From Gammaproteobacteria bacterium (lineage in GTDB: Bacteria > Pseudomonadota > Gammaproteobacteria > Chromatiales > Chromatiaceae): a DNA stretch of 51,580 nt. The stretch lies in NCBI GenBank assembly GCA_025458675.1, contig JALORY010000001.1:75565-127144 (forward strand). The letters run 5' to 3'. This document shows positions 29,647 through 38,209 of the stretch, one piece after another; the stretch's first letter is position 1, and each line of letters starts with the position of its first letter. The notes beneath the pieces are model-generated. The model made no database searches. It was not told the DNA's origin and saw nothing but the letters and a program-made list of their open reading frames with translations. Both the position numbers and the translations under genes were made by a program.

Positions 29647-31650
29647 ATGGCCGTTCCCAAGGACGGGGACCAGCAGCGAGCCATGCCGGCAACGAACGAG
29701 GGACACCGCAATCTGCGTGGCATCGCCACCGTCGTGACGGCTGCGGCGCTCGCGTGGAGCGCACTCGTCGCCGGATCGGTCTACCTGGGCCAGGGTCGCG
29801 AGACCGGTCCCGGCGCCCGCGTCGCGGCCGGTCTGGGCGACGCCGTGCGCACGATCCTCGAGGCGCCCGTGACCACCACCGCGGGACACGCCGTGCTCTG
29901 GGCCGCAGGACTGGGCCTCATCGGCGCCGGCGGCGTGCGTGCCCGGCGGCGGGCGCGCGCCTGCATGGCGGAGAACGCCCGGCGGCGGCTCGTCGCGCAG
30001 GCCTTCGACGAGTCTTCCGAGGCGATGGTGATCACCGACACCGCCGGCCGCATCACCGCCGTCAACCGCGCGTTCACGGAGATCACCGGCTACGCCGCCG
30101 ACGAGGTCGTCGGCCAGGACCCCAGGTTCCTGCGTTCGGGCCGGCACGACGCCGCTTTCTACGACCGGCTCCAGGCGGCCCTCGCCGGCGAGGGGGGGTG
30201 GCGCGGCGAGGTCTGGCAGCGACGCAAGAACGGCGAGGTGTTTCCCGCGACTCTCGCGATCAGCGCGCTGCGCGACGGCGAGGAGCGCACCGGTCACCAC
30301 ATCGGGATCTTCTCCGACATCAGCCGGCAGAAGCGAGACGCCGACCGCATCCGCTTCCTCGCCTGCTACGACGGCCTCACCGGGCTGCCGAACCGGACGC
30401 TGCTCGCCGATCGCGTCGCCAAGGCGATCGCCCGCGCACGCCGCGAGGGCACGCGAATCGCGCTGCTCTTCATCGACCTCGACGGGTTCAAACGGACCAG
30501 CGACGCCCTCGGGCACGTGATCGGAGACACCCTCCTGCGCCGCATCGGCGAGCGGCTCAAGGAGACGGTCCGCGACGCGGACACGCTCGCCCGCTTCGGC
30601 GGCGACGAGTTCGTCCTGCTGCTCTCCGAGCTCGACGACGTCGGCCACGCGGCGATCGCCGCCCAGCGCTGCCTCGGTGCGCTGGCCACCCCGCTGCGGG
30701 TCGAGTCCCAGGAGATCACCGTCACCCTGTCGATCGGGATCAGCACCTACCCCGACGACGGCGACACCTTCGACGCGCTGCTGCGCAATGCCGACACGGC
30801 CATGTACAACGCCAAGGAAGCGGGCGGTAACGCGTACCGGTTCTTCACGGCCGGCATGGACGCGCGGGCCGCGTCGCGTGCAGTGATCGGGAACCGGCTG
30901 CGGCGGGCCCTTGAGCAGCACGAGCTCGAGCTCCACTACCAGCCTCAGGCCGACCTCGCGACCGGGGAGATCATCGGGGTCGAGGCGCTCGCCCGCTGGC
31001 ACCACCCGGAGCTCGGCGTCGTGCCCCCCGCGGAGTTCATTCCGATCGCGGAGGAGACCGGACTCATCGGCGCCCTCGGCAGCTGGGTACTCAAGGAGGC
31101 CTGCCGCCAGGCCATCGAGTGGCAGCGCGCCGGGCTGCCCCACGTCGCCATCGCCGTGAACGTGTCCGCGCTGCAGCTGCGCAGCCCGGACTTCCTGGGC
31201 GCCGTGCAGCAGGCCCTGCGCGAATCCGGCCTCGAGGCCCACTGGCTGGAGATCGAGCTCACCGAGAGCGTGCTCATGCACGAGGCCGAATCGACCCTGT
31301 CGACCTTGCGCTCGCTCGGCGCGCTCGGCATCCGCATCGCGGTCGACGACTTCGGCACCGGCTACTCGAGCCTCGCCTACCTGCGGCGCCTGCCGATCGA
31401 CAAGCTGAAGATCGACCGCTCCTTCGTGCGCGACCTCGGCGCGGAGACCGACGCCTCGGTCATCGTCTCCACCATCGTGCGCATGGCGCACAGCCTGAAG
31501 CTGAAGGTGCTCGCCGAGGGCGTCGAGAGCAGCGAGCAGGTCACCCTGCTGCGGGCCCAGGGCTGCGACGAGATGCAGGGCTACTGGCTGGCCCGCCCGC
31601 TGCCGGCGGACGCCTTCGCCGAGTACTTCCGCGAGCGCCACGCCGCCTGA
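29647..31650 (+). CDS. Membrane PAS-GGDEF-EAL cyclic-di-GMP protein
   Basis: A 667-residue signalling protein. Two hydrophobic segments (about 24-42 and 80-98) flank a short periplasmic loop. A PAS domain (about 117-235: FDESSEAMVITDTAGRITAVNRAF onward, closing FSDISRQK) could sense redox, light or ligand. The GGDEF domain starts at YDGLTGLPNR and keeps RFGGDEF (about 316-322). The EAL domain keeps VEALARWHHP (about 445), ESVL and DDFGTGYS (about 567), so both activities are possible. The ATG at 29647 may be preceded by a second possible start at codon 13. It ends 13 bases before the convergent GDT1-like gene. Together with the similar gene near metG it makes two such proteins in the window, with different sensor regions. 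Confidence 0.92.
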   Translation: MAVPKDGDQQRAMPATNEGHRNLRGIATVVTAAALAWSALVAGSVYLGQGRETGPGARVAAGLGDAVRTILEAPVTTTAGHAVLWAAGLGLIGAGGVRARRRARACMAENARRRLVAQAFDESSEAMVITDTAGRITAVNRAFTEITGYAADEVVGQDPRFLRSGRHDAAFYDRLQAALAGEGGWRGEVWQRRKNGEVFPATLAISALRDGEERTGHHIGIFSDISRQKRDADRIRFLACYDGLTGLPNRTLLADRVAKAIARARREGTRIALLFIDLDGFKRTSDALGHVIGDTLLRRIGERLKETVRDADTLARFGGDEFVLLLSELDDVGHAAIAAQRCLGALATPLRVESQEITVTLSIGISTYPDDGDTFDALLRNADTAMYNAKEAGGNAYRFFTAGMDARAASRAVIGNRLRRALEQHELELHYQPQADLATGEIIGVEALARWHHPELGVVPPAEFIPIAEETGLIGALGSWVLKEACRQAIEWQRAGLPHVAIAVNVSALQLRSPDFLGAVQQALRESGLEAHWLEIELTESVLMHEAESTLSTLRSLGALGIRIAVDDFGTGYSSLAYLRRLPIDKLKIDRSFVRDLGAETDASVIVSTIVRMAHSLKLKVLAEGVESSEQVTLLRAQGCDEMQGYWLARPLPADAFAEYFRERHAA

Positions 31651-31663
31651 GGCGCTGGCGCCC

Positions 31664-31942
31664 TCAGGGCTTCAGCAGAGTCCACAGGCCGATCGCGACG
31701 AAGCCGAGCCCGGCGGCGACGTGCAGGACCCGCTCGCCGACGTGCTGCGACAGCCAGGCGCCTGCCAGCACCCCGAGGGCCGACGCGCCGACCAGCGCGA
31801 GCGCGGCGCCGAAGAACACCACCGCCTTGCTCACCTCCCGGTCGGCGGCGAACAGCAGGGTCGCGAGCTGCGTCCTGTCCCCCAGCTCGGCCAGAAACAC
31901 GGTTGCGAAGACCGTCGCGAGCAGTTTGAGGTCGATCGTCAC
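31664..31942 (-). CDS. Half-size GDT1/TMEM165 (UPF0016) family transporter
   Basis: A 92-residue membrane protein with three hydrophobic segments and a single ELGDRT motif (19-24), the signature of the GDT1/TMEM165/MneA family that exports Mn2+ or exchanges Ca2+. Full-length members carry the motif twice; the half-size forms are known in bacteria and probably dimerise, or pair with a second half. Start is GTG at 31942, as an ATG nearby is followed at once by TGA in another frame. It converges with the PAS-GGDEF-EAL gene and diverges from the FKBP-methyltransferase gene. I looked for a Mn riboswitch in the 136-base leader and did not find a convincing one. Confidence 0.85.
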   Translation of the reverse strand: MTIDLKLLATVFATVFLAELGDRTQLATLLFAADREVSKAVVFFGAALALVGASALGVLAGAWLSQHVGERVLHVAAGLGFVAIGLWTLLKP

Positions 31943-32078
31943 GGCATAATCCTCGTCTCTGCGGGCCGGCGCCGGCCGCCCGCCCAATCCCTGGCACCGC
32001 TGCGGTTGAATTGCCCCCGGGCGCCGCCAATTCGGCCGGGGAGGATATCCGAACGTGCCACCCGAGGGGGAAACCGCC

Positions 32079-33362
32079 ATGGATCTCGCCGCCGACTCCC
32101 TGCTCGCGGAGGAAAGCCTGACCGAAGTGCGCGACCTGCCCCGCCAGCGGGTGGAGGTGACGACGGGGCGAAGCGTGGTGGCGATCGAGCTCGCGCTCGG
32201 CTGGGACAGCGGTGTGGCGCGGCACACCGAGGTGCAGATCGCGCAGAAGGTCAATCTGTGGCGGGACGTGCTGCCGCCGTTCCTCGAAACGGGGCTCGTC
32301 GGCAAGCCGGTCGGCCATCGCTGCGAGCACCGCTGTGGGCCCGGCGAGCTCGTCGCTGCTTACCGGGAGGTCGACTGCGTACGCATCCCGCGGCAGCGCT
32401 TCAACAGCAGGCTGCTCCGCAGCGGATACGTCGAACCGCGGGCGGGCCGCTTTTACCCCAGGGGCTTCGTTGGTGGACTGCGGGACATCTACCCCGAGGA
32501 CCGCACCCCGTTCCGCCTGGCGGCGATCGACGGCGATCAGCTGCACGCGGAGTTGAACCACCCGCTGGCGGGGCGCGAGCTGACGGTGCGCGCGGAGCTG
32601 CTCGACGCCTGGGATCCGGGGGTCGAGCGCGGCGGCCTGTGCCACGACCTCGCCTCGATGGCCACCGACGACGGCCCGGGGATGCAGGCGCGCTGGCGCG
32701 ACCAGCCCACCGACTTCTGGTCGGACGCGCCGTTCTCCCGGCTTGCTCCGGGCGGTGACGACGAGTTCTACGGCAAGCCGCGGCTCGTCGACCACATCGA
32801 TCGCACCGCGACCCGGCAGATCGAGCGGCTCTACGGACGACTGCTGCCGCCTGGCGGCCGGCTGCTCGACCTGATGGCCAGCTGGAAGTCACACCTGCCC
32901 GCCGCCCTCGCGCCGGCGCACGTCGCCGGACTCGGGATGAACGCGGCCGAGCTCGACGCGAACCCGGCCCTCGGCGCGCGGATCGTGCACGACCTCAACC
33001 TCGACCCGCGTCTGCCGTTCCCGGACGCATCGTTCGACGGCGCCGTCTGCACCGTATCCGTCGAGTACCTCGTCCGGCCCTTCGAGGTGTTCGAGGAGGT
33101 TGCGCGGGTGCTCCGGCCCGGCGCGCGGTTCGTCGTGAGCTTTTCCAACCGCTGGTTCCCGCCGAAGGTCGTCAACGTCTGGCAGGGTTGCCACGAGTTC
33201 GAGCGCATGGGGATCGTGCTCGAGTACTTCCTGCGCAGCGGCCGGTACGAACGGCTGGAGACCTATTCGCTGCGCGGCCTCCCGCGGCCCGAGGACGACA
33301 AGTACGCGGGACAGGTCGCGCTGTCGGATCCGGTCTACGCGATCTGGGGCGAACGGCGATGA
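32079..33362 (+). CDS. SlyD-like FKBP prolyl isomerase - methyltransferase fusion
   Basis: A 427-residue cytoplasmic protein with two parts. Residues about 30-180 resemble an FKBP/SlyD-type prolyl isomerase, ending in the diagnostic LNHPLAGRELTVRAELL (159-175), with FLETGLVGKPVGHRCEH as the flap region. Residues about 245-427 are a class I SAM-dependent methyltransferase of a type with LLDLMASWKSHLP (262-274), where the usual glycine-rich loop is replaced, followed by HDLNLDPRLPFPDASFDG and a helix EVARVLRPGARFVVSFSN. The middle holds a Trp/Asp-rich linker (RWRDQPTDFWSDAPF). ATG at 32079 is preferred over an upstream GTG because of the GAGGGGG ribosome site. The two following genes overlap it and each other, which implies a single complex or pathway. 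Confidence 0.85.
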   Translation: MDLAADSLLAEESLTEVRDLPRQRVEVTTGRSVVAIELALGWDSGVARHTEVQIAQKVNLWRDVLPPFLETGLVGKPVGHRCEHRCGPGELVAAYREVDCVRIPRQRFNSRLLRSGYVEPRAGRFYPRGFVGGLRDIYPEDRTPFRLAAIDGDQLHAELNHPLAGRELTVRAELLDAWDPGVERGGLCHDLASMATDDGPGMQARWRDQPTDFWSDAPFSRLAPGGDDEFYGKPRLVDHIDRTATRQIERLYGRLLPPGGRLLDLMASWKSHLPAALAPAHVAGLGMNAAELDANPALGARIVHDLNLDPRLPFPDASFDGAVCTVSVEYLVRPFEVFEEVARVLRPGARFVVSFSNRWFPPKVVNVWQGCHEFERMGIVLEYFLRSGRYERLETYSLRGLPRPEDDKYAGQVALSDPVYAIWGERR

Positions 33363-33550
33363 ACGGCGTAGACCCCTACGCGTACATGCAGCAGGTGGCC
33401 GGCGCGCTCGATGCGCTCGCCGACCGGCGGAAGATCGACACCCTGCTCGATGAGCTCGAGTACCTGTACGAGGTGCTCGACCCGGAGCTGCAACCGCTCG
33501 CCGACGACCTCATCGCGCGGCTGCGCGGGCGACTCGCCGAGCTGCCGTGA
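33359..33550 (+). CDS. Small acidic helical protein, unknown
   Basis: A 63-residue, mostly helical, acidic protein (DPYAYMQQVAGALDALADR, then a segment rich in Leu, Glu and Asp, LLDELEYLYEVLDPELQPL). No family is recognised. Its ATG overlaps the stop of the FKBP-methyltransferase gene (ATGA), and its stop overlaps the start of the next gene (GTGA), so it is the middle of a three-gene coupled unit. It could be an adaptor or a dimerisation partner; this is inference from position only. The pattern of hydrophobic residues fits two amphipathic helices. Confidence 0.65.
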   Translation: MNGVDPYAYMQQVAGALDALADRRKIDTLLDELEYLYEVLDPELQPLADDLIARLRGRLAELP

Positions 33551-34512
33551 GCCCCGCCGTCCACTGCCACGCGCTGCGTCGCGTCAACCCCTTCCTTGGC
33601 GTCGTCCAGGTCATCGAGGGCGATGGTGCGCGGGCGATCAGCGTCGACGGCATCGACTGGGAGATTCAGGTGGAGACCCAGAGTCCCGACGGGCTGTGGG
33701 GAAGCCTGAACGCCAGCCGCGCGGCCCGGCGCTACTTCCGATTCGGCCTCTGGTCCCGCGGCGGGGGGCTGTGGCGGGTGCCCGTGAACCCGATGCTCGA
33801 TCTCGACGAGATGCTCGCCGAGCAGAACGCGATGTTGGCTGCCCTCGCGGCGCACGCGGACCACCTCCCGTTCCCGCTCGTCGACCGCTTCGAGCTCTGG
33901 GCGCTGGACGACGCGGCCCAGCCGCTCGCGCTGCTCGCGACCACGGACCGTGCCGAGCGCGCCGCCAGGCTTCGACCGCCGCCGTGGCAAGCGGCACCGC
34001 TGACGGACCACGGCTTCCACGCACCGACGCTGGACGGCGAAACGGCGCGGCCGGGCGAGGCGGCCAACCCGCGCGCTCACGCGGCGGCCCTCGAGACCCT
34101 GGTGCACGGCGCCGTCGCGGATGCCGTGCCGGAGCAGTGGTTCGAGCGCCTGCCGGACGGCTCGGGTCGCGGCCTCGACCACCGCGTCCCGGCGGCGCTC
34201 GCCGGCCGCACGCTCGACGCGAGCGCGTTCCCGGAGCTGCTCGTCCGGGAGGCGTGGGAGTCGCCGCGCGACGCGGCGCTGATCGCGGACTACCTGGGCT
34301 GGCTCGCGCCGCGGCTGCTCACGCTGCAGGGACTGAGCGAGGCCACGCGGGCGCGGGTCGAGCGCCGGGCGTGCGCGCAGGCCGCCGCCGTCGACGCGTT
34401 CTACCCGCTCTACCCGCGGGTCCTCGAACACACGCTCGTCGACGCCGCGCGCGTCGAGGCGCGCCTGCGGCGGGCGGCAGCGCCCGCGCAGGCGCAGCCC
34501 GCGCGCCCGTGA
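33547..34512 (+). CDS. Conserved hypothetical soluble protein
   Basis: A 321-residue soluble protein without signal peptide or membrane segments. The N-terminal region is all-beta in pattern (AISVDGIDWEIQVETQSPDGLWGS, RYFRFGLWSRGGGLWRVPVNPMLDLDEM). The C-terminal half is helical and rich in Ala, Arg and Glu, ending in a Pro/Ala tail. No known domain is recognised. The GTG start is within the stop of the small upstream gene (GTGA). Position in the FKBP-methyltransferase operon is the only functional clue: it may be a substrate, chaperone partner or regulator of that enzyme. It is followed by hemH after about 115 bases. Confidence 0.65.
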   Translation: MSPAVHCHALRRVNPFLGVVQVIEGDGARAISVDGIDWEIQVETQSPDGLWGSLNASRAARRYFRFGLWSRGGGLWRVPVNPMLDLDEMLAEQNAMLAALAAHADHLPFPLVDRFELWALDDAAQPLALLATTDRAERAARLRPPPWQAAPLTDHGFHAPTLDGETARPGEAANPRAHAAALETLVHGAVADAVPEQWFERLPDGSGRGLDHRVPAALAGRTLDASAFPELLVREAWESPRDAALIADYLGWLAPRLLTLQGLSEATRARVERRACAQAAAVDAFYPLYPRVLEHTLVDAARVEARLRRAAAPAQAQPARP

Positions 34513-34626
34513 GCGGCGAGTGGCTCCGCTCCTCGGTGGCATCGGCGCCAGGTGCGGCACGTGCCGGCCTCGTTCGACGGACGGCGAGCGCTTAAGATGG
34601 CTCGACGGCACCCGGCAGAGCACACG

Positions 34627-35736
34627 ATGGCCCGCGACCCCTCTCCGACCTACGACCACGCCACACCGGATCGGCTCGGCGTGCTCCTCGCCAATCTGGG
34701 CACGCCCGACGCGCCGACGCCGTCGGCCGTGCGGCGCTACCTCAAGGAGTTCCTCTGGGACCCGAGGGTCATCGAGGTCCCGCGGCCCATCTGGTGGCTG
34801 ATCCTCAACGGCGTGATCCTCAACGTGCGCCCGCGCCGTTCGGCACACGCCTACCAGCAGGTCTGGACGGCCGAGGGATCGCCGCTGCTCGTGCACTCCC
34901 GCCGCCAGGCGCAGGCCCTGCAGGGCGCGCTCGACAAGCGGCTGCCTGGCCCCGTCACGGTGGCCCTGGGCATGCGCTACGGCCAGCCGTCCATCGCCAG
35001 CGCGCTCGCGCAGCTGCGTGCCGCGAACGCCCGGCGCGTCCTCGTGCTGCCCCTCTATCCCCAGTACTCCGCGACGACCACCGCGTCGGTGTTCGACGCC
35101 GTCGCCGCGGAGCTCCGCACCTGCCGCTGGCTCCCCGAGCTGCGCTTCGTCAACCACTACCACGACGCGCCAGGCTACGTCGCCGCGCTCGCCGAGTCGG
35201 TGCGCCGCTTCCAGGCGGAGCACGGCCGGCCGGACCGATTGCTGCTCTCCTTCCACGGCGTGCCGAAGCGCTACCTGCTCGCGGGCGACCCCTACCACTG
35301 CGAGTGCCAGAAGACCGGCCGGCTGCTCGCCGAGGCGCTCGGCCTCGCGCCGAAGGCGTGGGGCGTCAGCTTCCAGTCGCGCGTCGGCCGGGAGGAGTGG
35401 CTGCGTCCCTACACGGACGAGACGCTGAAGCAGTGGGCGAAGGAAGGGGTGCGCAGGGTCCAGGTGATCTGCCCGGGGTTCGCCGCCGACTGCCTGGAGA
35501 CGCTCGAGGAGATCGCGCTGCAGAACCGCGACACTTTCCTCGCGGCCGGCGGCACCGAGTACGCCTACATCCCCTGCCTCAACGACGACCCGGCGCACGT
35601 CGACGCGCTGGCCGACCTGGCGGTCCAGCACTGCCAGGGCTGGCCCGAGACCTCGCCCGGCTACGACACGATCGCGCTCGCGGACGACCTGCGCCTCCGC
35701 CAGATCCGGGCGACCGCCCTCAGCAGTCAGCGCTGA
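34627..35736 (+). CDS. hemH: Ferrochelatase
   Basis: A 369-residue enzyme of heme synthesis that inserts Fe2+ into protoporphyrin IX. Family segments present include VLLANLGTPDAPTPSAVRRY (about 20-40), LRYGQPSI-like MRYGQPSI, LPLYPQYSATTTASVFD, and the active-site LLLSFHGVPKRY (His in SFHG, about 214). Glu and Asp of the EE(x)G-type region are in LETLEEI. Length is normal. ATG at 34627 is chosen over an in-frame ATG ten codons upstream; the latter has no clear ribosome site. The nearest clear link is to cytochrome production elsewhere in the window (octaheme cytochrome). Confidence 0.93.
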   Translation: MARDPSPTYDHATPDRLGVLLANLGTPDAPTPSAVRRYLKEFLWDPRVIEVPRPIWWLILNGVILNVRPRRSAHAYQQVWTAEGSPLLVHSRRQAQALQGALDKRLPGPVTVALGMRYGQPSIASALAQLRAANARRVLVLPLYPQYSATTTASVFDAVAAELRTCRWLPELRFVNHYHDAPGYVAALAESVRRFQAEHGRPDRLLLSFHGVPKRYLLAGDPYHCECQKTGRLLAEALGLAPKAWGVSFQSRVGREEWLRPYTDETLKQWAKEGVRRVQVICPGFAADCLETLEEIALQNRDTFLAAGGTEYAYIPCLNDDPAHVDALADLAVQHCQGWPETSPGYDTIALADDLRLRQIRATALSSQR

Positions 35737-35752
35737 CACGACAGGAGCTCTC

Positions 35753-36139
35753 GTGGCCTCACGCCCCCTGCCCACCGACATCATCTACCACCAGCAGCGA
35801 CACGAGCTCGAGGTCGCGTTCGACGACGGCGCGCGCTTCCACATCCCCGCCGAGCTGCTGCGCGTCTACTCCCCGTCCGCCGAGGTCCGCGGGCACTGGG
35901 GCCAGGGGGCGAAGCTCGAGGTCGACAAGCAGGACGTCGCGATCCGGCAGATGGAGCCGATCGGCCAGTACGCGGTGAAGATCCACTTCGACGACGGGCA
36001 CCGCTCCGGGCTCTACGACTGGGGCTACCTCTACGACCTCGGCAGCCGGCAGGCGATCTACTGGACGCAGTACCTCGACCGGCTGCGCGAGAAGGGACAC
36101 GTGCGCAAGGAGCCGGCGTGGAAGGCCCCCGCCAGCTGA
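35753..36139 (+). CDS. DUF971 (GBBH-like N-terminal domain) protein
   Basis: A 128-residue protein of the DUF971 family, whose fold corresponds to the zinc-binding N-terminal domain of gamma-butyrobetaine hydroxylase. Family segments are HQQRHELEVAFDDGARFHIPAELLRVYSPSAEV and YAVKIHFDDGHRSGLYDWGYLYDL. It is often found alone near iron-sulfur or heme genes, and its role is not firmly established. The GTG start has AGGAG seven bases upstream. It follows hemH by 16 bases and probably shares its transcript. Converges with the DUF523/DUF1722 gene. Confidence 0.88.
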   Translation: MASRPLPTDIIYHQQRHELEVAFDDGARFHIPAELLRVYSPSAEVRGHWGQGAKLEVDKQDVAIRQMEPIGQYAVKIHFDDGHRSGLYDWGYLYDLGSRQAIYWTQYLDRLREKGHVRKEPAWKAPAS

Positions 36140-36164
36140 GCGCCGCCCGGCCGCACCCGGGGTC

Positions 36165-37124
36165 CTAGATCGCCCCCCGCAGGGCCAGCTTCTCGGGGTG
36201 CGGCGCGAGGTAGACCTGCTGCTGCATGTAGGGGTCGGGGTGACGCCGCAGGTGGTGGCGCAGCAGCGTCATGGGAACCACCAACGCGACCTCCTCTCGC
36301 CGGTAGGCCTCGATGCTGGCGATCAGCTCGGCCTTGTCGCCGGCGTCGATGTGATCCTTGAGGTAGCCCATGACATGGTGCAGCACGTTCACGTGCCGAC
36401 GGCGCGTGACGCGCCGTGCGAGCGCCGTCATCAGCTCGGCCGCGTACATGTCGGCGACCGCTTCGAGGTCGACCTGCTTGAGGTGCGCGAGCATCTGGCC
36501 GAGCCGCTGGTAGGCCGCCTGCGAGTGCGCCATCACCAGGTACTTCTGCCGCGAGTGAAAGTCGATCAGCTTCGCGGCCGTCAGCCTGCCGGCGCGCAGC
36601 TGCTGCCAGCGGTGCAGGACGTACACCCTCGTCACGAAGTTCTCCCGCAGGACCGCGTCGTTGAGCCGACCGTCCTCCTCGACCGGGAGCAGCGGCTTGC
36701 GCTCCATGAGCACGCGCGCGTAGATCCCGACGCCGACCTTGGCGGGCATGCCCTTGTCGCTGGTGACCGGCACGCGCGCCATGCCGCAGCTCGGTGACTT
36801 GCTCTTGAGGATGTAGCCACTGATCTCGCCGAGCAGCGGGACCTGCTGGCGCGCGAAGCTCTCGAGCCGCGACGTGACGTCGAGCGACGGATCCCTGCTG
36901 CCGACGGCGCGCGGGCGTTCCGGGTCGCCGACGAGGTGGATGGTCGGCCGCGGCACCCCGAGTCCGATGGCCACCTCCGGACACACCGGCACGTAGTCGA
37001 AGAACTCGGCCAGCGGTCCGGTGATCCAGCCGTCCTTCTTGTGGCCACCGTCGAAACGCACCTGCTGCCCCAGCAGGCAGCTGCTTATCCCGACCAGCGG
37101 CTTGGTCTGCGCGGACTCGATCAT
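36165..37124 (-). CDS. DUF523-DUF1722 fusion protein (TudS/RudS-type)
   Basis: A 319-residue protein with two known domains. DUF523 (about 9-165) keeps the three cysteines proposed to hold a [4Fe-4S] cluster: Cys16 (SCLLG), the one in VCPEVA (about 48) and the one in SPSCGM (about 111). DUF523 proteins (TudS) remove sulfur from 2-thiouracil, and DUF523-DUF1722 fusions (RudS) have been linked to desulfuration of 4-thiouridine in tRNA; that function is transferred, not shown here. DUF1722 (about 180-300; FHSRQKYLVMAHSQAAYQRLG) follows. It is convergent with the DUF971 gene and divergent from motA. The ATG start has GGTGAGCG upstream. Confidence 0.88.
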   Translation of the reverse strand: MIESAQTKPLVGISSCLLGQQVRFDGGHKKDGWITGPLAEFFDYVPVCPEVAIGLGVPRPTIHLVGDPERPRAVGSRDPSLDVTSRLESFARQQVPLLGEISGYILKSKSPSCGMARVPVTSDKGMPAKVGVGIYARVLMERKPLLPVEEDGRLNDAVLRENFVTRVYVLHRWQQLRAGRLTAAKLIDFHSRQKYLVMAHSQAAYQRLGQMLAHLKQVDLEAVADMYAAELMTALARRVTRRRHVNVLHHVMGYLKDHIDAGDKAELIASIEAYRREEVALVVPMTLLRHHLRRHPDPYMQQQVYLAPHPEKLALRGAI

Positions 37125-37231
37125 CGCTCACCTCGTGGCCACAGCATACTCCGGGCGTCAGGGTGCGGCGCGCGGCCTGTTCGCCCCGCACCGCGCTCCC
37201 TGACGCGCCGGGCCAGAGCCGTCCCATCGGC

Positions 37232-37258
37232 TCAAGGCGACCGACCCGGCGCCGCTAA
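37232..37258 (+). promoter_or_regulatory. Sigma-28 (FliA) promoter for motAB
   Basis: TCAAG at 37232-37236 and GCCGCTAA at 37251-37258 are 14 bases apart, the arrangement of the FliA consensus (TAAAG-N14-GCCGATAA) with one mismatch in each box. It lies about 80 bases upstream of the motA ATG in the gap with the divergent DUF523 gene. Confidence 0.65.
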
Positions 37259-37336
37259 GACATCGGGCGCGGCAGGGGCCGCGAAGACCCGCCCCACGAC
37301 GGGCAGAACTGCGTCGGAGAGATCAGGGTCCGCCGA

Positions 37337-38194
37337 ATGAATGCGATCCTCGGCTCGATCATCGTGATGGCCTCCGTGATCGGTGGCTTCCTGCTGTCCA
37401 ACGGACAGCTGGAGGCCCTGTTCCAGCCCTACGAGCTGCTCGTGATCGGCGGCTCCGCGTTCGGTGCGTTCATCATCGCCAACCCGATGCGCCTGGTGCT
37501 CGGCGTGCTGAAGGGCGTTCCGGCGCTGCTCGCCGGCGACAAGTATCCGAAGCAGGCCTACCTGGACGCCCTCGCGCTGCTGTTCGGCCTGTTCGACAAG
37601 GCGCGCAAGGACGGGCTCATGTCGGTGGAGGGCGACATCGAGGCACCGGAGAGCAGCGCGATCTTCAGCAAGTACCCGAAGGTGCTCAAGGACCACCACG
37701 CGACCGAATTCATCTGCGACTACCTGCGCCTCATGATCGCGGGCAACGTCAACCCGTTCGAGCTCGACAACCTCATGACCCTCGAGCTCGAGAACCACCA
37801 CGCCGAGGCCGAGCAGCAGTCGCACGCGCTCACGCGCGTCGCGGACGGGCTGCCGGGCTTCGGCATCGTCGCCGCGGTGCTCGGCATCGTCATCACCATG
37901 GGCTCGCTGGGTGGCCCCCCCGAGGAGATCGGCCACCACGTCGCGGCGGCCCTCGTCGGCACCTTCCTCGGCATCCTGCTCGCGTACGGCTTCGTCGGCC
38001 CGATGTCGATCGCGATGGAGCACAAGGCGGGGGAGACCGCCCAGTACTTCGGGATGATCAAGACCTGCCTGCTCGCCAGCGTGCAGGGCTACAACCCGAA
38101 GATGGCGGTGGAGTTCGGACGCAAGGCGATGCCCACGCACCTGCGGCCGAGCTTCCTCGAGCTCGAGGAGCACATCAAGGCGAGCAAGGGCTGA
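37337..38194 (+). CDS. motA: Flagellar motor stator protein MotA
   Basis: A 285-residue inner-membrane protein with four predicted helices. With MotB it forms the ion channel that drives the flagellar motor. Typical segments are MNAILGSIIVMASVIGGFLLSN (first helix), the cytoplasmic loop ARKDGLMSVEGDIEAPESS, and GLPGFGIVAAVLGIVITMGSL, LVGTFLGILLAYGFVGPM for helices 3 and 4. Length fits the E. coli type (about 295). The sequence is upstream of motB by 15 bases, and the pair lies behind a sigma-28 promoter, as expected for late flagellar genes. No other flagellar gene is in the window. Confidence 0.95.
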   Translation: MNAILGSIIVMASVIGGFLLSNGQLEALFQPYELLVIGGSAFGAFIIANPMRLVLGVLKGVPALLAGDKYPKQAYLDALALLFGLFDKARKDGLMSVEGDIEAPESSAIFSKYPKVLKDHHATEFICDYLRLMIAGNVNPFELDNLMTLELENHHAEAEQQSHALTRVADGLPGFGIVAAVLGIVITMGSLGGPPEEIGHHVAAALVGTFLGILLAYGFVGPMSIAMEHKAGETAQYFGMIKTCLLASVQGYNPKMAVEFGRKAMPTHLRPSFLELEEHIKASKG

Positions 38195-38209
38195 CGAGGG
38201 TCGGACCCG

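Noticed and set aside
31943-32078. Mn-sensing (yybP-ykoY) riboswitch before the GDT1-type gene
   Set aside because: The conserved core bases of that riboswitch are not found in this leader; only a GC-rich inverted repeat is visible.
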